Source: Adiantum capillus-veneris (Eukaryota > Streptophyta > Polypodiopsida > Polypodiales > Pteridaceae). From it: a stretch of 64,000 bases of DNA. Location of the stretch: assembly GCA_014529385.2 (NCBI GenBank), contig CM043951.1, forward strand, positions 113,692,469 to 113,756,468. The letters are read 5' to 3'. Made by a program: the position numbers and the translations under genes. Positions within the stretch are counted from its first letter, which is position 1. Each line of letters opens with the position of its first letter. Positions 33,921 to 45,479 of this stretch are shown here, in pieces. The notes beneath the pieces were generated by a model. The model was not told the origin of the DNA and made no database searches. It worked only from the letters and a program-made list of their open reading frames with translations.

Positions 33921-36240
33921 TATAAGGCAAGAGATATGGGGTTCTCTCCAATGAGACAAGAGAGGCGCTTGAAGGTAACCAAGAACCTATGTGGAGGAAA
34001 AAAAGGAAGCAACAAGCACTTGTTGTCTTTCTGCAGGTTTTATTCAAGTACAATGTTTGTGTGCATATTGAGAGCAAGTCGTTTTCTACAGTGTCTCTCT
34101 ACAGGTAGCCAACACACAAAGAACTAGCCCATTAGATGAAGAAAAACATGAATGAAAAAACCTGGAGTGCAAGCACATAGACTGGCGACATGAGAGAAGA
34201 TCCAACACAGGGGCCCCTAGAGAGTAAATAAGCGTGCAATGCAGCAGAGGGATTGAGGATGTGGAGAGAGCCGTAGTGCTTTATTAGGCACTTATGCTCA
34301 ATCTAAAACTAGAATCGACCCTCTCTCTACAATCAAGAATCCTACTGCCAAAGTGCCAGTTGACCACACAACATTTCCTACCTCATAACCCTCTAGGACT
34401 CAAGTGTATATTGTGGGTGCCCAACTCTCAAAATCCTCATGTCATCCATAAGCTTCCTCAAACATTACAATAAAGTAGCATAGTTTTGGAATGGGTTGAT
34501 GGGGCTAAGGCTCAAACTAAGGTGTTAGAATACTAAAACATGCAACTCACAGATGTGTGATTTCCTTTTCTGAACTAATGTAAGTTGATAGCCCAAAACA
34601 CTTGAGGGCACAACCTCTTGTTGGTGCGAATGTAATTGAGGCTCCATGGAGCTGCCATCTTCGGATGTCACTCCAATCATATGAAATCATGGTGCACCCA
34701 AAACATTGCCAACCTATCATTATTGGCACCAATGCTTTTTCAATTATTGCATTATGCTCATCAAGTGTCTATGTGCACATTTTATTGTAATCTATCTAAA
34801 CCATGATTTTGTGTGCCCAACCTATGCCGTGGCTCTCACTATCCTCTTTCATTGACCAATGCTTTGTACATGAAATGAGATATTGCACTCATCAGTTGAT
34901 TTTGATAGACAATGTTGTTGTTATATTGTTTAGTTGATATTTAAGATATACAACATAATCAAAGGGTACCGAACCAATAAAAATAATCTAATGGAAGTAG
35001 CCCACATCTACATATTATCCAGTTGGAATAGCAATCATGCTCATGCTCTCCATAAGGGAGATTCCCATTTTCCTTTTATGCTATTTTTAGGTTTTTGATG
35101 TTTTTTTAAAAGCAACGTGCTTTTTAGGATGAACTAAACAAAAAAAATATTTTTAGTCACTGTCAGGTATAAAAACAACCATCCGATGAAGAAACACGAT
35201 TTTCATGGGAATTAGTTTTATAAAAAGGGACATCAGTAATACATCAAGACAATTCTAAAAGTCATAATTATGTTAGTGTATCACGATCCATCATAGTTTA
35301 GTCATGGTCCCATTGATATGCCCCGGGCATTCACTCTATATAAAAAACGAGACGCCACCTACGAGCGGACTACTTTGATAAAATCCCTATATACGACTCA
35401 TATTAGGAATACGACCCCCCTTTCTACGCTTATACGACAATCCATGCAAAAAATTATCATACCCCTATCTTACATATAAAATTTAGGTATTAAATGATCT
35501 AACTGCGTAAAACTAGTCAAAGAGTGTGTAGCATAGTGACTGGCAATGTACTAAGGAACCACTTCTATTGATAACTAGACGTATCTTCAATGTGTCTTAG
35601 TTTGACTTTCAAACTATGTGCCCGGTCAGCCTACACTCTAGCTACTCGTCCAATTTTGACCCATGTAAATTACTCAAAAAACATGGTTATAGAGTTTTGT
35701 TAGGTTCTCCGTGTAAATTTGCATCTATACAAACTCTTTATAGCTTTCATCCCTCAACAAATGAACTATATATAAAGAAGTGTTAGTTCTTGCATGTATC
35801 TTTTAGGTATTTACTCACAAGTTTGAGGGCATAATATTTTGGGAAGCCATGATTTTGAAACACAAAAACTTCCTCTCATGTTTCCCTTTTCTCACTTCCC
35901 CCCCCCCCCCCCCCCATAAATATGATACCCCCTCCCTTATTTTTAAGCTTGGGAGATAAATTACTGGGGGACTACTCCTAACTTATACGCTTATATAACT
36001 TGTAAAAAAACCACCCTCCCCTGTTCTTACATGGTGTGGTAAGTTTTCTATGGTGAATCCCCCGGGTCAGGATGCTAGCCAATTAGTCAAATTTTACTGT
36101 AAAAATTGAATGGTAAGTGGGAGAGTTGACCACTAAAAGTTATGCCATGTTTTTAGAAAATACTAGGGTCTTTTCCGAAAAGACTTTAACTAAGCCAGGT
36201 TGAGCGGGGGCGCTACGTGCTGCCTTGGGGACACTCGAGC
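33921..36240. other. intergenic stretch without a supported gene
   Basis: No convincing coding sequence is present. It includes a run of 18 C (35898-35915) and AT-rich patches. The minus-strand open frame at 34547-34732 has unusual W and C content but no motif I recognise. Confidence 0.45.
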
Positions 36241-36253
36241 ATCATCCAAAGCT

Positions 36254-36636
36254 TATAAATTGGCATAGAGTGCTAGGTTTTTAGTGCCGACAATTGCATC
36301 TACTATTGCACGACTATACATATGTATAATACAAAGTGGTGCAAGCTCTCCATCACCATCTCCAAAAGATCTTTTCTCTTGTTCACAGGAAGAAGAAGAA
36401 GAAGAAGAAGATCAACACTCTCTCTCTACGTGCTTACTCTCTTCTCTTCTTCTTTCACGGTGTGCATGTTCTTTAATGACTTTGTGGCATAAATCTCTAT
36501 GTAGCTCTCATTGCCACTCTCTTGCCACAAAGCAATAAGCCTTTTGACAGCCGGTTATCACTTCTAAAGTACGGTAAGAAGCTCTAAACTCCATACCCAT
36601 CATCTCTTTCTGTCTCTACACTATTTTCTAAGTATC
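36254..36636 (+). promoter_or_regulatory. possible promoter and 5' leader, split by copia F
   Basis: A TATA box (TATAAAT, 36254-36260) with a CACTCGAG-containing upstream part is followed by a CT-rich and (GAA)n leader (36388-36411). A consensus-like splice donor (ACG|GTAAGAAG) lies near 36570. The copia F target duplication splits this sequence from 41814 onward. It could be the start of a host gene or an old LTR; no coding exon was identified. Confidence 0.25.
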
Positions 36637-36863
36637 TGTTACCATATACATGTGGTAGTGATGTGTGTGAACACACTAGGACCGCCGGGGCATTTTTTCC
36701 CTCTTTAGGAGGTTTTTTCCCCCGTGCATTGTATATACGCCCATCACTCTAGGGCTATCTATCTTTCCATTGCACACTAAGTAACACACTCTCTATTGTG
36801 TGCCTTGAGCTTCCTTCGTCTTCTCCAAGCTGTGTGTGTTTCTTTGCAACCCTAATTCCAACA
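36637..36863 (+). repeat. 5' LTR of copia F
   Basis: 227 bp, TGTTACCATATACATG to CTAATTCCAACA. It contains short TATA-like words (GTATATACGC), but no classical TATA box is obvious. Confidence 0.96.
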
Positions 36864-36865
36864 AT

Positions 36866-36877
36866 TGGTATCAGAGC
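36866..36877 (+). promoter_or_regulatory. primer-binding site of copia F (tRNA-iMet)
   Basis: TGGTATCAGAGC, two bases after the LTR end; exact complement of the initiator tRNA-Met 3' end. Confidence 0.92.
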
Positions 36878-37225
36878 AGGTCACGTCCTCCCGGGCTTAG
36901 TCGCCAGCTGCTCCAGCACACGCCTGCTCACTTTCTCCGATTTCAGTGAGCTTTGGCAAGCGTTCGCAGGTCGACAAATATTTTGGGAGAGCTCGAAGAG
37001 CTAGGTCTGCTCAGAATTTTGATTTGGGCTCATTTCGGCCTCCGTTTCCACTACGGGCAGTACTGCACAGGTTATTTCGTCATTTTGTGCAGATTTTCTG
37101 TCAGTGCCGTTTTCTGCATAACAGGTGCCTTATAGTCTTCTACGGTTTGTGCTATATAGCACAAGTTGTTCCCGCTCCATTTCTCCTATTTTCGGGCAGT
37201 TTTCACATCAGGTGCAGCATTTACC

Positions 37226-38320
37226 ATGGCTGACAACAACAACACAGATGTGTTCAAGATGTTTGCTGTTGAGGACAGGTTGGATGGGGACAACTACCCT
37301 ATGTGGGCTTATATGATGCAACACGTTCTTGTGTCAAAAGGTGTCTGGAACATTGTGCAGGGCATTGATGTACGTCCTGGTTCTGAAGATGTAGGCGATA
37401 TTGAGGATGTTGCAGGTCTTGCTGCAAGGATTGCAGCTGTTAGAGTTGTTTTGCCTACAGCAGAACAAGCTCGTTGGGATGTTAAGGATGCGCAGGCTCA
37501 TGCATTGATTGCGTTGTCTGTGAAGCGCACCATTATTCCTCACATCCGTTCAGCAAAATCTGCAAAACAGGCTTGGGATATTCTAGCAGGTCTTTATGCA
37601 AGCCGCAATGAGGCTAAAATTGCTTTGCTGCGTAAAGAGCTAGAGTCGAAGATTATGCATGAGGAAGATGATATGGACACTTTCCTTGCTAGTGTCAAGG
37701 ATATCAATGAGCAACTCATTTCTGCAGGTGAAGTCATTTCTGACAGTTCCCTTGTGCAGACTGTTCTTGATGCCTTACCAGATTCCTACCAGACTTTTGC
37801 TAGTACTTGGAGACTGATGACCCAAGGAAATCCTGAAGTTGTCAAGTTTGATGCATTATGCACATTGCTGTTGCAAGAGTCACTTTCTAGAAAAAACAGG
37901 ACTAGGCAACGTGCAGTTGAACAGGCTTTTATTGCTTCTCAAAGAAAGGGTGGTAACAGTAATGCAGCCACTTCTTATGGTTCTGCTGCGAGTGGCAAAA
38001 ATTCTGTTCCTAATGCTTCTGCTGGCAGCACTTCGTCTGGCAATTCTGGTGATAAGGGCAAAAAGAAGATGCGTTGCCATTATTGTAAAGCCAATGATCA
38101 CTTGATCAAGTCGTGTCCTAAGTTGAAGGCCAAAGAGGCTAAGAAGAAAGAGGGTGGTTCCACTGCAAATGCTGGTTCCACTACAAATGCAGCCATTGTT
38201 GAGTCTTCTGTGAAAGGAGATTGTGATGCTGATGTTGATGCAGAATGGGCTTTTAGCGCAGAGTGCACTTACAATCCTGCTGTCCATGATGCATGCTTGT
38301 CAGTTGCTGCAGATTCACAT
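37226..38320 (+). CDS. copia F gag with zinc knuckle
   Basis: The start chosen is ATG 37226 (MADNNNTDVFKMFAVEDRLD), which lies after the leader and opens directly into the copia gag domain; the open frame itself reaches further upstream to 37166 without gag features. The domain continues through GDNYPMWAYMMQHVLVSKGV, AWDILAGLYASRNEAKIALL and an N/S/G-rich linker to the CCHC knuckle CHYCKANDHLIKSC at 38070-38115. This is gag of the UBN2 type. Its role is particle formation and RNA binding. It is followed without a gap by protease. Confidence 0.93.
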
Positions 38321-41300
38321 GTGTGGTATTTCGACAGTGGTGCTACAAAGCACATTACCTCACATCGTGAATTGTTTACCTCTCTCGAGTCTGTCCCTCA
38401 TGGGAATTCAGTCACTTGTGCCAACAACGCCTCTTATCCAGTTCAGGGAGTTGGAAAGATTGTGCTCACTGCTGCTAATGGCAGTTCCTTCACACTTGTT
38501 GATGCACTTTATGTACCTGGGATCAAGAAGAATCTATTGTCTGTATCCGCACTTGCTAGACTTGGACTTGTAGTCAAATTTGTGGATGACAGATGTACAG
38601 TTCATGATCTCAGTTTTGGTGATGAAATTGTTGCATCTGGGCTTTTGTACCGTGGGCTGTATAAGCTCACTTTGTATGACAAGTGTGGACAAAATTTTGC
38701 AAATGCTGTTGCAGATTCAAGGGCTATTTCAGATGCAAAACTTTGGCATGCACGTTTTGGTCATCTGAATTTTGCAGTTTGCTGCGTTTGCAGAAATCTG
38801 ATATGGTTGCTTCTTTGCCGCCTCTTGAAGCACCTATCAAACATGTTTGTGAAGGCTGTATTCTGGGTAAAATGCAGCGTTCTAAGTTTCCAAAGGATGG
38901 TTCAGTTAGGGCCACATGCAGGTTGCAGCTTGTGCATAGTGATGTTTGTGGGCCCATGCAAACTCCGTCCTTGGGCAATTACCTGTACTTCGTGACTTTC
39001 ATTGATGATTACTCCAGGCATGCATGGGTATTTCCGCTTAAAGCAAAGTCCGAAGTTTTTATGTGCTTCAAACAATTTTTGGCTATGGCTGAAAATGTCT
39101 CAAAATGTACTATGGGCACCCTCCGTTCCGATCGAGGGGGGGAGTATATGTCTCATGAATTTAATGCATTTCAGGCTAGTCGTGGGATAAAACACCAATG
39201 TACAGTGCCTTATACACCTCAGCAAAATGGTGTTGCTGAGAGGAAAAACAGGTCACTAACGGAAATGGCACGATGTATGGTCAAAAGTCAAGCTTTGCCG
39301 CATTCTTTTTGGCTTGAGGCCATCATGTGTGCCACTTATGTACTTAACAGGTGTCCTACGAAAGCTTTGCAGTCTATTACTCCATATGAAGCATGGCATG
39401 ATAGAAAACCTTCTATTGAGCACATGCGTGTTTTTGGCTGTTTGGCATATGCTTTGGTGCCACAAGTGCAGCGCAGAAAATTGGATGATAAGGCTGTCAA
39501 ATGTATTTTTGTTGGTTATAGTGCTGAAAGCAAAGGTTACAGGTTGTATCATCCGCAAACAAAACGTATTTTGGTTTCACGGGATGTAGTGTTTGTGGAA
39601 GATTCTGTTCAACCCTTACTGTCATGTACTAGAGACAGTAATGTAAGCTCACAGGACATTTATGACACTTTGTTGCCTCTTTTCAGTGGTGGAAATACGA
39701 ATGTAAGTTCCAATGAGGCAAATGTACAGCCTATGGGGGTTTCTGAAAATGTTTTAGAACAGCCTATTACTGATGCATATGTACATGATGTACTTGATGA
39801 GGAAAGGGCTGAAAATGAGCAGGCTAGAGGTATGCCAAAATGGCTGGTGCACACTTTGCGTGACAGTAAATTGGATGCACCTTTATCTAGTCGTACTCGT
39901 TCAGGCTCTCGCCATGCATCTTATGCATCAGATTGTTATGCTTTGGCTGTGTCTAGTTTACATGATGTTGAGGAGCCTCTGTCTTTTGATGAAGCACAGA
40001 ATTCAGAAAATTGGATTGCTGCCATGAAATCAGAATATGATGCACTTATAGAGAATGACACATGGACTTTATGTGATTTGCCTCCTGGCAAAAAGGCCAT
40101 TGGTACGAAGTGGGTTTACAAGTTGAAACGCAAGCCGGATGGTGAGATCGATCGCCATAAGGCTCGACTTGTTGCAAAGGGTTATGCACAACAAAAAGGC
40201 ATAGATTATGAAGAGACTTTTGCTCCCACTTGTCGTATGACTACTGTGCGTTTTCTATGTGCATTGGCAGCTCATTTTGGTTGGGATGTACATCAATCAG
40301 ACATTGTTACTGCTTTCTTGAATGGTGACATATTTGAGGAAGTTTATGTAACGCAGCCTCGCGGTTTTGTCATAAAAGGACAAGAGGACAAAGTGTGCAA
40401 ATGTAAGAAGGCTTTGTATGGGTTGAAGCAATCTCCTCGTGCTTGGTATGAGAAAGCTGACACTCATTTGGTTAAACGAGGCTTTTGTAACAGTCCAACA
40501 GAAAGCACATTGTATGTAAAGCGTGAGGATGATGTATTTCTCATTGTGGTTCTTTATGTTGATGATTTGCTGAACACTGGACCAAATGAGAGACATATTG
40601 CTGAATTTAAGGCTGATTTGAATGCTACTTTCAAGATGAAAGATTTGGGGTTGTTGCATCATTACTTGGGTATACAGTTTAAGCAGTGTGATGGTGGTAT
40701 TGCCTTGTGTCAGAAAAGTTACATAGAGACATTGCTATGTAAGTTTGGACTTGAGGATTGCAAACCTATTGCCACTCCCATGGAAACAGGTTTGAAGTTG
40801 AGTCTACATGATGCTGGCGATCCTGCTGATGTCACTCTTTACCAAACTGCTGTTGGCTGCCTCATTTATGTATGCAACACGAGGCCAGATATTCAGTTTG
40901 TAGTCTCGCATGTCAGCAGATTTATGCATAGCCCAGGGTCTAAGCATTGGCAGGCTGTCAAGAGGATTTTCCGCTACCTTAGTGGCACTTTACATCTTGG
41001 CTTGTTTTATCCCAAGGGGGGATCATTGCCGCCAGACTTACATGCTTTTTCGGACTCAGATTGGGCTGGTTGTTTTGACACGCGAGTGTCCACAAGTGGT
41101 TTTTGTTTCATGCTTGGCAGTTCATGTATATCATGGTTGAGCAAGAAGCAACCTACTGTGGCCACTTCGAGTTGTGAGGCTGAGTACAGAGCAGTCTTCA
41201 CAGCTACGGTTGAGTGTGTATGGCTCAGACGCCTTATGGCTGACTTGGGTGTTGGACAGGACACTGCCAACACTATCTACACTGACAGTCAGAGCGCATT

Positions 41301-41511
41301 GGCAGTTGCGAGGAACCCAGTTTTTCATGCTCGCACAAAGCACATTGAGGTGCATTACCACTATGTCAGGGAGAGGCTCTCAGCAGGAGAGATCAGCTTG
41401 GCTTATGTGCCAACACAGGACAACCTTGCAGATCTTTTCACAAAGGCATTGTCTCGTGAGAAGCTTGAAGCTTTCCGCAAAGCTTTGGGCTTACTCCCCT
41501 TTGTGGACTGA
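38321..41511 (+). CDS. copia F pol: protease, integrase, reverse transcriptase, RNase H
   Basis: Domains in order: protease at 38321-38360 (VWYFDSGATKHITSH); GAG-pre-integrase near 38740 (LWHARFGHLNF); integrase core at 38930-39260 (HSDVCGPM, FVTFIDDYSRHAWVF, LRSDRGGEY, YTPQQNGVAERKNR). Reverse transcriptase spans 40020-40760 (TKWVYKLKRKPDGEIDRHKA, KALYGLKQSPRAWY, VVLYVDDLL). RNase H spans 41040-41400 (FSDSDWAGC, SSCEAEYRA, YTDSQSALA, FHARTKHIEVHYH). Length and order match an autonomous copia pol. About one break lies in the coding part; otherwise the catalytic motifs are all readable. The end of pol is 63 bp before the polypurine tract. Confidence 0.94.
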
Positions 41512-41573
41512 TCCTGTCCTCAGGGCATGGCACTTCCCTTTACTCATGTGCCAGCTCTCGTTCACCGCATCAC

Positions 41574-41586
41574 TCCAGGGGGGATT
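41574..41586 (+). promoter_or_regulatory. polypurine tract of copia F
   Basis: CAGGGGGGATT lies immediately before the 3' LTR; the G run is the likely plus-strand primer. Confidence 0.8.
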
Positions 41587-41813
41587 TGTTACCATATACA
41601 TGTGGTAGTGATGTGTGTGAACACACTAGGACCGCCGGGGCATTTTTTCCCTCTTTAGGAGGTTTTTTCCCCCGTGCATTGTATATACGCCCATCACTCT
41701 AGGGCTATCTATCTTTCCATTGCACACTAAGTAACACACTCTCTATTGTGTGCCTTGAGCTTCCTTCGTCTTCTCCAAGCTGTGTGTGTTTCTCTGCAAC
41801 CCTAATTCCAACA
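41587..41813 (+). repeat. 3' LTR of copia F
   Basis: 227 bp, matching the 5' LTR with one visible difference (C for T near the 3' end), followed by the target duplication GTATC. Confidence 0.96.
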
Positions 41814-41818
41814 GTATC

Positions 41819-43211
41819 TACCCTCTGGGTGGTTGCTTCTTCGTATACGAGGGCATGTATGGACTTTTTGAATGTGTATGAGGATATTGAACGCTTGTTT
41901 CATCATGTTTATTACATTGATTTATGCACATGGTGTGTTTATGGTGAAGTATGCACATAAAAATTGTTTTTTGCTTCATACCATGTAGGATGTAGGAACA
42001 TTGTTTTGGTCATATCTCTTAAACTATTATGAATCATGTTGAACCCTTTAAACCAAAAATTAAACACATCATTTAGAATTTTATGCTCTCTTGGGTGGCA
42101 TGTGAGAATATTGTCTCTCAGCTCGTTGTTCACAAAGTCAAAATTTTAGCTTGAGTCAAAATTTTAAACACCAGCCTCCTTGTAGAACCACCATATAGAT
42201 TCATCGCATGAGTAAACCCACTTAGCCAAACCAAAACCTATAGGGCCATGTGTGTGGGCTCAGTCTGATCACAGTGGATATGTCAAACTCCAATTATGGA
42301 ATTCGGTTCAGTATAGAATATGGTTTATGGTCAAGAGCTGAGATCCCTCATGGATTATGGTTGTGATTTTGATTGTGGAAGCCGATGTGGCTCTTGGGTT
42401 TTTTCTTTTTTAATGTGGTTTTTTTGCCAAAATTCTGTCAAAATTTTGCATCCATGCATGTTATGTACTAAAGGGGTTCTGCAAGAATGGATGTACATTA
42501 CTCACCCATGTGATGCGATTGGATTATGGTTTATGGTTTTGGATTGGATTATGAAGTGGATTTGATGGTTTATGGGGGACTTGTAAGGGTAGAGACCCTG
42601 TACAGTCTTACTACTTAGAAAATATTGTTTGTGCATGTGGAAGATGCTATTGTGATTGGACTCATGTGCTAGGTTCCTCATGGAAGTGTCTCTACAAGAC
42701 TAGGATCACTCACATTGCTTAGCCTTAGACAAATGGGTCGATGACCGGGGGCTTTTCTGGATCGGGGGTGTTTCCTAGATCTTCTTTTTTTCTTAAGCTG
42801 ATCTACATGGTTAGTGCATCGGGGGTTGAATGACCTACACTAATAATGCCTCGGGGATCTTGCTTTGGATTTTCTTAAAAATCCCATGCTCGGCATCAAA
42901 GAAGGACGTGGTGCCTAAAATGATATGGTTGGTGTTGATACCCTACCACCTGCTGGTATCTGGGTTCCTTTTAGAGCTAGGGTTCGTGGAGGGAGACAAA
43001 GAGGCCTCATCCTATGTCTGGCTGAGGTAGGTTGATGGAGGTGATCTGGTTTGCTCAAGGCGAAGTGAAATTCTCCCTTTTCATAGTAGAGGGAATGTGG
43101 ATGGGTGGGATCCCTACACAGGGCCCGGTGCTCTGCTAGTCAATTTTTATTTTTGATGTTATGATATACACAATTTTCATTTATGATTGCTTGTTTTATT
43201 TTAGCCTCCAC

Positions 43212-43279
<68 letters not shown>

Positions 43280-43624
43280 GATGCGATGTACACATATATT
43301 CACCCTCCACAATGTTGTTTTCTTGAGTACACTTTCATTTATATCACCCATATAGAGGTAGAACTAGTCACTAGGTGCCTCTCGGTGCAGTCCAGCTCAT
43401 GGCCTAAATCCCATGCTATGCTGTGCACTGAGAACTCCTCCCCTTTGAAAATGATTTTGCAACTTCGATGTATATTGAAATAGTATAAAATTATAAACTG
43501 TATATTTTTGCATAGACCTCAAGGGACAAATATCTCTCACCTAGTATTAGATCCAAAGGTTGTGGGGATAGCCTCAAGCTTGATACTAGTTGAGTTAGTT
43601 ATGCATCATGCACGCATTCATGCC
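41819..43624. other. stretch without a supported gene
   Basis: No coding motif is seen. It contains a (CT)n microsatellite (43215-43277). The words AATTCTGTCAAAATTTTGCAT near 42430 resemble 7150, which may reflect a shared old repeat. Confidence 0.4.
43215..43277. repeat. (CT)n microsatellite
   Basis: About 31 uninterrupted TC dinucleotides. Confidence 0.96.
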
Positions 43625-44152
43625 TGTTGTTGAGAAAGAATATTGTATTCATGTTTGAATTGTGGTTCTATGTGGTTGGAATGGGAGTTGGTCTCTTCAG
43701 ACAGCTATTCCAATATTAGAGTTCAAAGTTACTGATTATCTAGGTAGTTCAGTTAGTGAGGACTAAAACTGAGTATTAGACGAAAATAGGGAACTGAACT
43801 GGAATGATGTATTGAAATGAAAGACTACAACTAGAAGACAAGAAATGGTATTTGTAGATTCAGATCAATAGCTCAAGGATGATCAGTACAATCTACAACA
43901 TGCTTAAACTAAGATAAAGTTTGAGGATTGATTACAGGGATGAATTTAGAAGCTAAGAGCTCGTAAACCAAAAGTGTCAAAAAGTCAAAAAGCCAAAGCC
44001 CGATTACAGTGTAGCACATCGTATTTATAGCTCTCAAAGTTACTACAATAACTGTGGTAATTATTTCCAGTGTAGCTGTTCCCGCTTCCCCCCGCTGGTC
44101 AGCCATCTAAGGAGCAGTTCCTCGCCTGCTGGGACTGTCCTCACCTTCTACA
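43625..44152 (-). repeat. probable 3' LTR, 528 bp
   Basis: On the minus strand a polypurine tract (AAGAAAGGAGGGAAGGA, 44153-44169) is followed by TGTAGAAGGTGAGG. A TATA box (CTATAAATA, 44022-44030) lies about 120 bp in, and the segment ends TTTCTCAACAACA. These are the marks of a 3' LTR with TG...CA borders. No partner LTR lies in the window. The hydrophobic open frame 43909-44106 inside it is not a gene. Confidence 0.55.
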
Positions 44153-44391
44153 TCCTTCCCTCCTTTCTTGAATTTTGGTGTAACTCCAAAATTTCATTCT
44201 GAAAAAAAAAATCCACCGCCTGATTCTAGTTTGTTGTTGAGAAAACCATCTAGTTTTCTAATTTGGCCAATGTTCCTCATGATAGTAATCTTTTGGTATT
44301 GCCAGCTTTATACCATACTTCATGCTTGTTGAGTGCTTGACACCCATATAGTTGTAATTCCAAGGGTCCCCAGCCAAGGAGATTCGAGTGC

Positions 44392-45466
44392 CTAACTGGA
44401 AAAATCTACCGTCTCATTCTGAGATGTAACTACCCAGTATACTTCCCACTGAACCCGCTTCCTTTTGCCCTTATTCTTCATTGGTGCCTCAAAAGTCCAA
44501 GTGCTAGCATTGCCCTTCTGAATAAGTCTGTAAATGGCCTCCTGCTTAAGTTGATCGTGCCTTTCTGTGGTGATCTCAAACTCATAAGGCGTGAGGGCAT
44601 TGTAAGTTTTGGTGTCGGGATTATAGAGACTACGTTTGCCCTTAGTGAGATAGGTTCTGGCCAATTTATGACAATCCGAGGTTGTGTGGATCCATCCCTT
44701 CGGGAGAGGCTGATTTGTCTTAATTCTAGCTTCAAAGAGAATCTCCACCATTTCTCTGTATTGTGGTTCCAGTCCTGGTTTGGCAATGATATCCTTTTTA
44801 GGAATCTTGGAAGACTCCACAGTTAGTTGAAGTAACTAATTTGTGATCTTCGTTAATCCACAGAGCTGGATCTTCCACAATCCCATACAAAGTTTAAACT
44901 TTTTCATTTTTCCTTGCAGATCCATGACATTATCCATTTTCAGGGCATCATTGAGACTAGTGATTGCCAAGATTTCCATTCCATAGTGGCTCACTCATAC
45001 CAGTCCTAGAGTTCATTATGATGATGAAGTAAGTTAGCCGATCCACTGGTTTTGGATGATGAGGATACAAGGCTGGGAAAAATCTCGGCATTTCAGCCTC
45101 TTTGGCAGGTAATGCATACAGGAGTACTGGAGAATCAGGCACAAACTCTAGAAAATTGAGAATAGCTTGGTTCTCCTACTGCATCATCTTCCTAATAATT
45201 TAGACAAATTGAAAAAGGTTTCAAAGAGCAGTTGCCTGTTCTCCTACTGTCATTTGGGTTCGGGGTCCTTTACTGTTGGGAGATTGATCTTCAATGATGG
45301 CCTGCACCCTATGATCTAGGACACCTCTTGTAATCTGCATCCGAAGCAAGACTTCTTTCAGTTGAGTCTTGACCTCCTTCATACATATGTATGTAGGTCT
45401 GTTTCTTAGCAGTAGATCTAGTTCAAGAGCTATAGAGGGCGATCTACAGTGGACTGCGTCTGCCAA
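44392..45466 (-). pseudogene. unrecognised ORF cluster upstream of the 528 bp LTR
   Basis: Three open stretches follow each other on the minus strand (45466-45221, 45142-44957, 44820-44392). The first has a basic helical part (MKEVKTQLKEVLLRMQITRG). The second contains PRFFPALYPHHPKPVDRLTY followed by a hydrophobic FIII. The last, 142 codons, contains PLPKGWIHTTSDCHKLARTY and SLYNPDTKTYNALTPYEFEI, and is rich in K and R near its end (KNKGKRKRVQWEVYWVV). Composition and placement just before a polypurine tract suggest a 3'-terminal ORF of an LTR element. I do not recognise a family; a gag-like or pararetrovirus-like origin is possible but unsupported. It is broken in a few places. Confidence 0.4.
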
Positions 45467-45479
45467 TATGGACTGACTG

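Larger units (their letters stand above)
36637..41813 (+). mobile_element. Ty1/copia element F, near-complete and young
   Basis: Everything expected of a copia element is present. There are two 227 bp LTRs (36637-36863, 41587-41813) differing by one base by eye, and 5 bp target duplications GTATC (36632-36636, 41814-41818). A perfect tRNA-iMet primer site, gag, zinc knuckle, protease, integrase, reverse transcriptase, RNase H and a polypurine tract follow in order. It looks nearly whole, with about one break in the coding part. One difference in 227 bp suggests an age well under a million years at usual plant rates (inference). Confidence 0.96.

Noticed and set aside
43909-44106. Hydrophobic open frame of 65 codons
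   Set aside because: It lies within the 528 bp LTR and covers its TATA box.
44957-45142. Possible pararetrovirus inclusion-body (TAV) motif in the LTYFIIIMNSRTGM segment
   Set aside because: The resemblance is only a hydrophobic run followed by G; the defining residues of that domain are not seen, so I did not name it.
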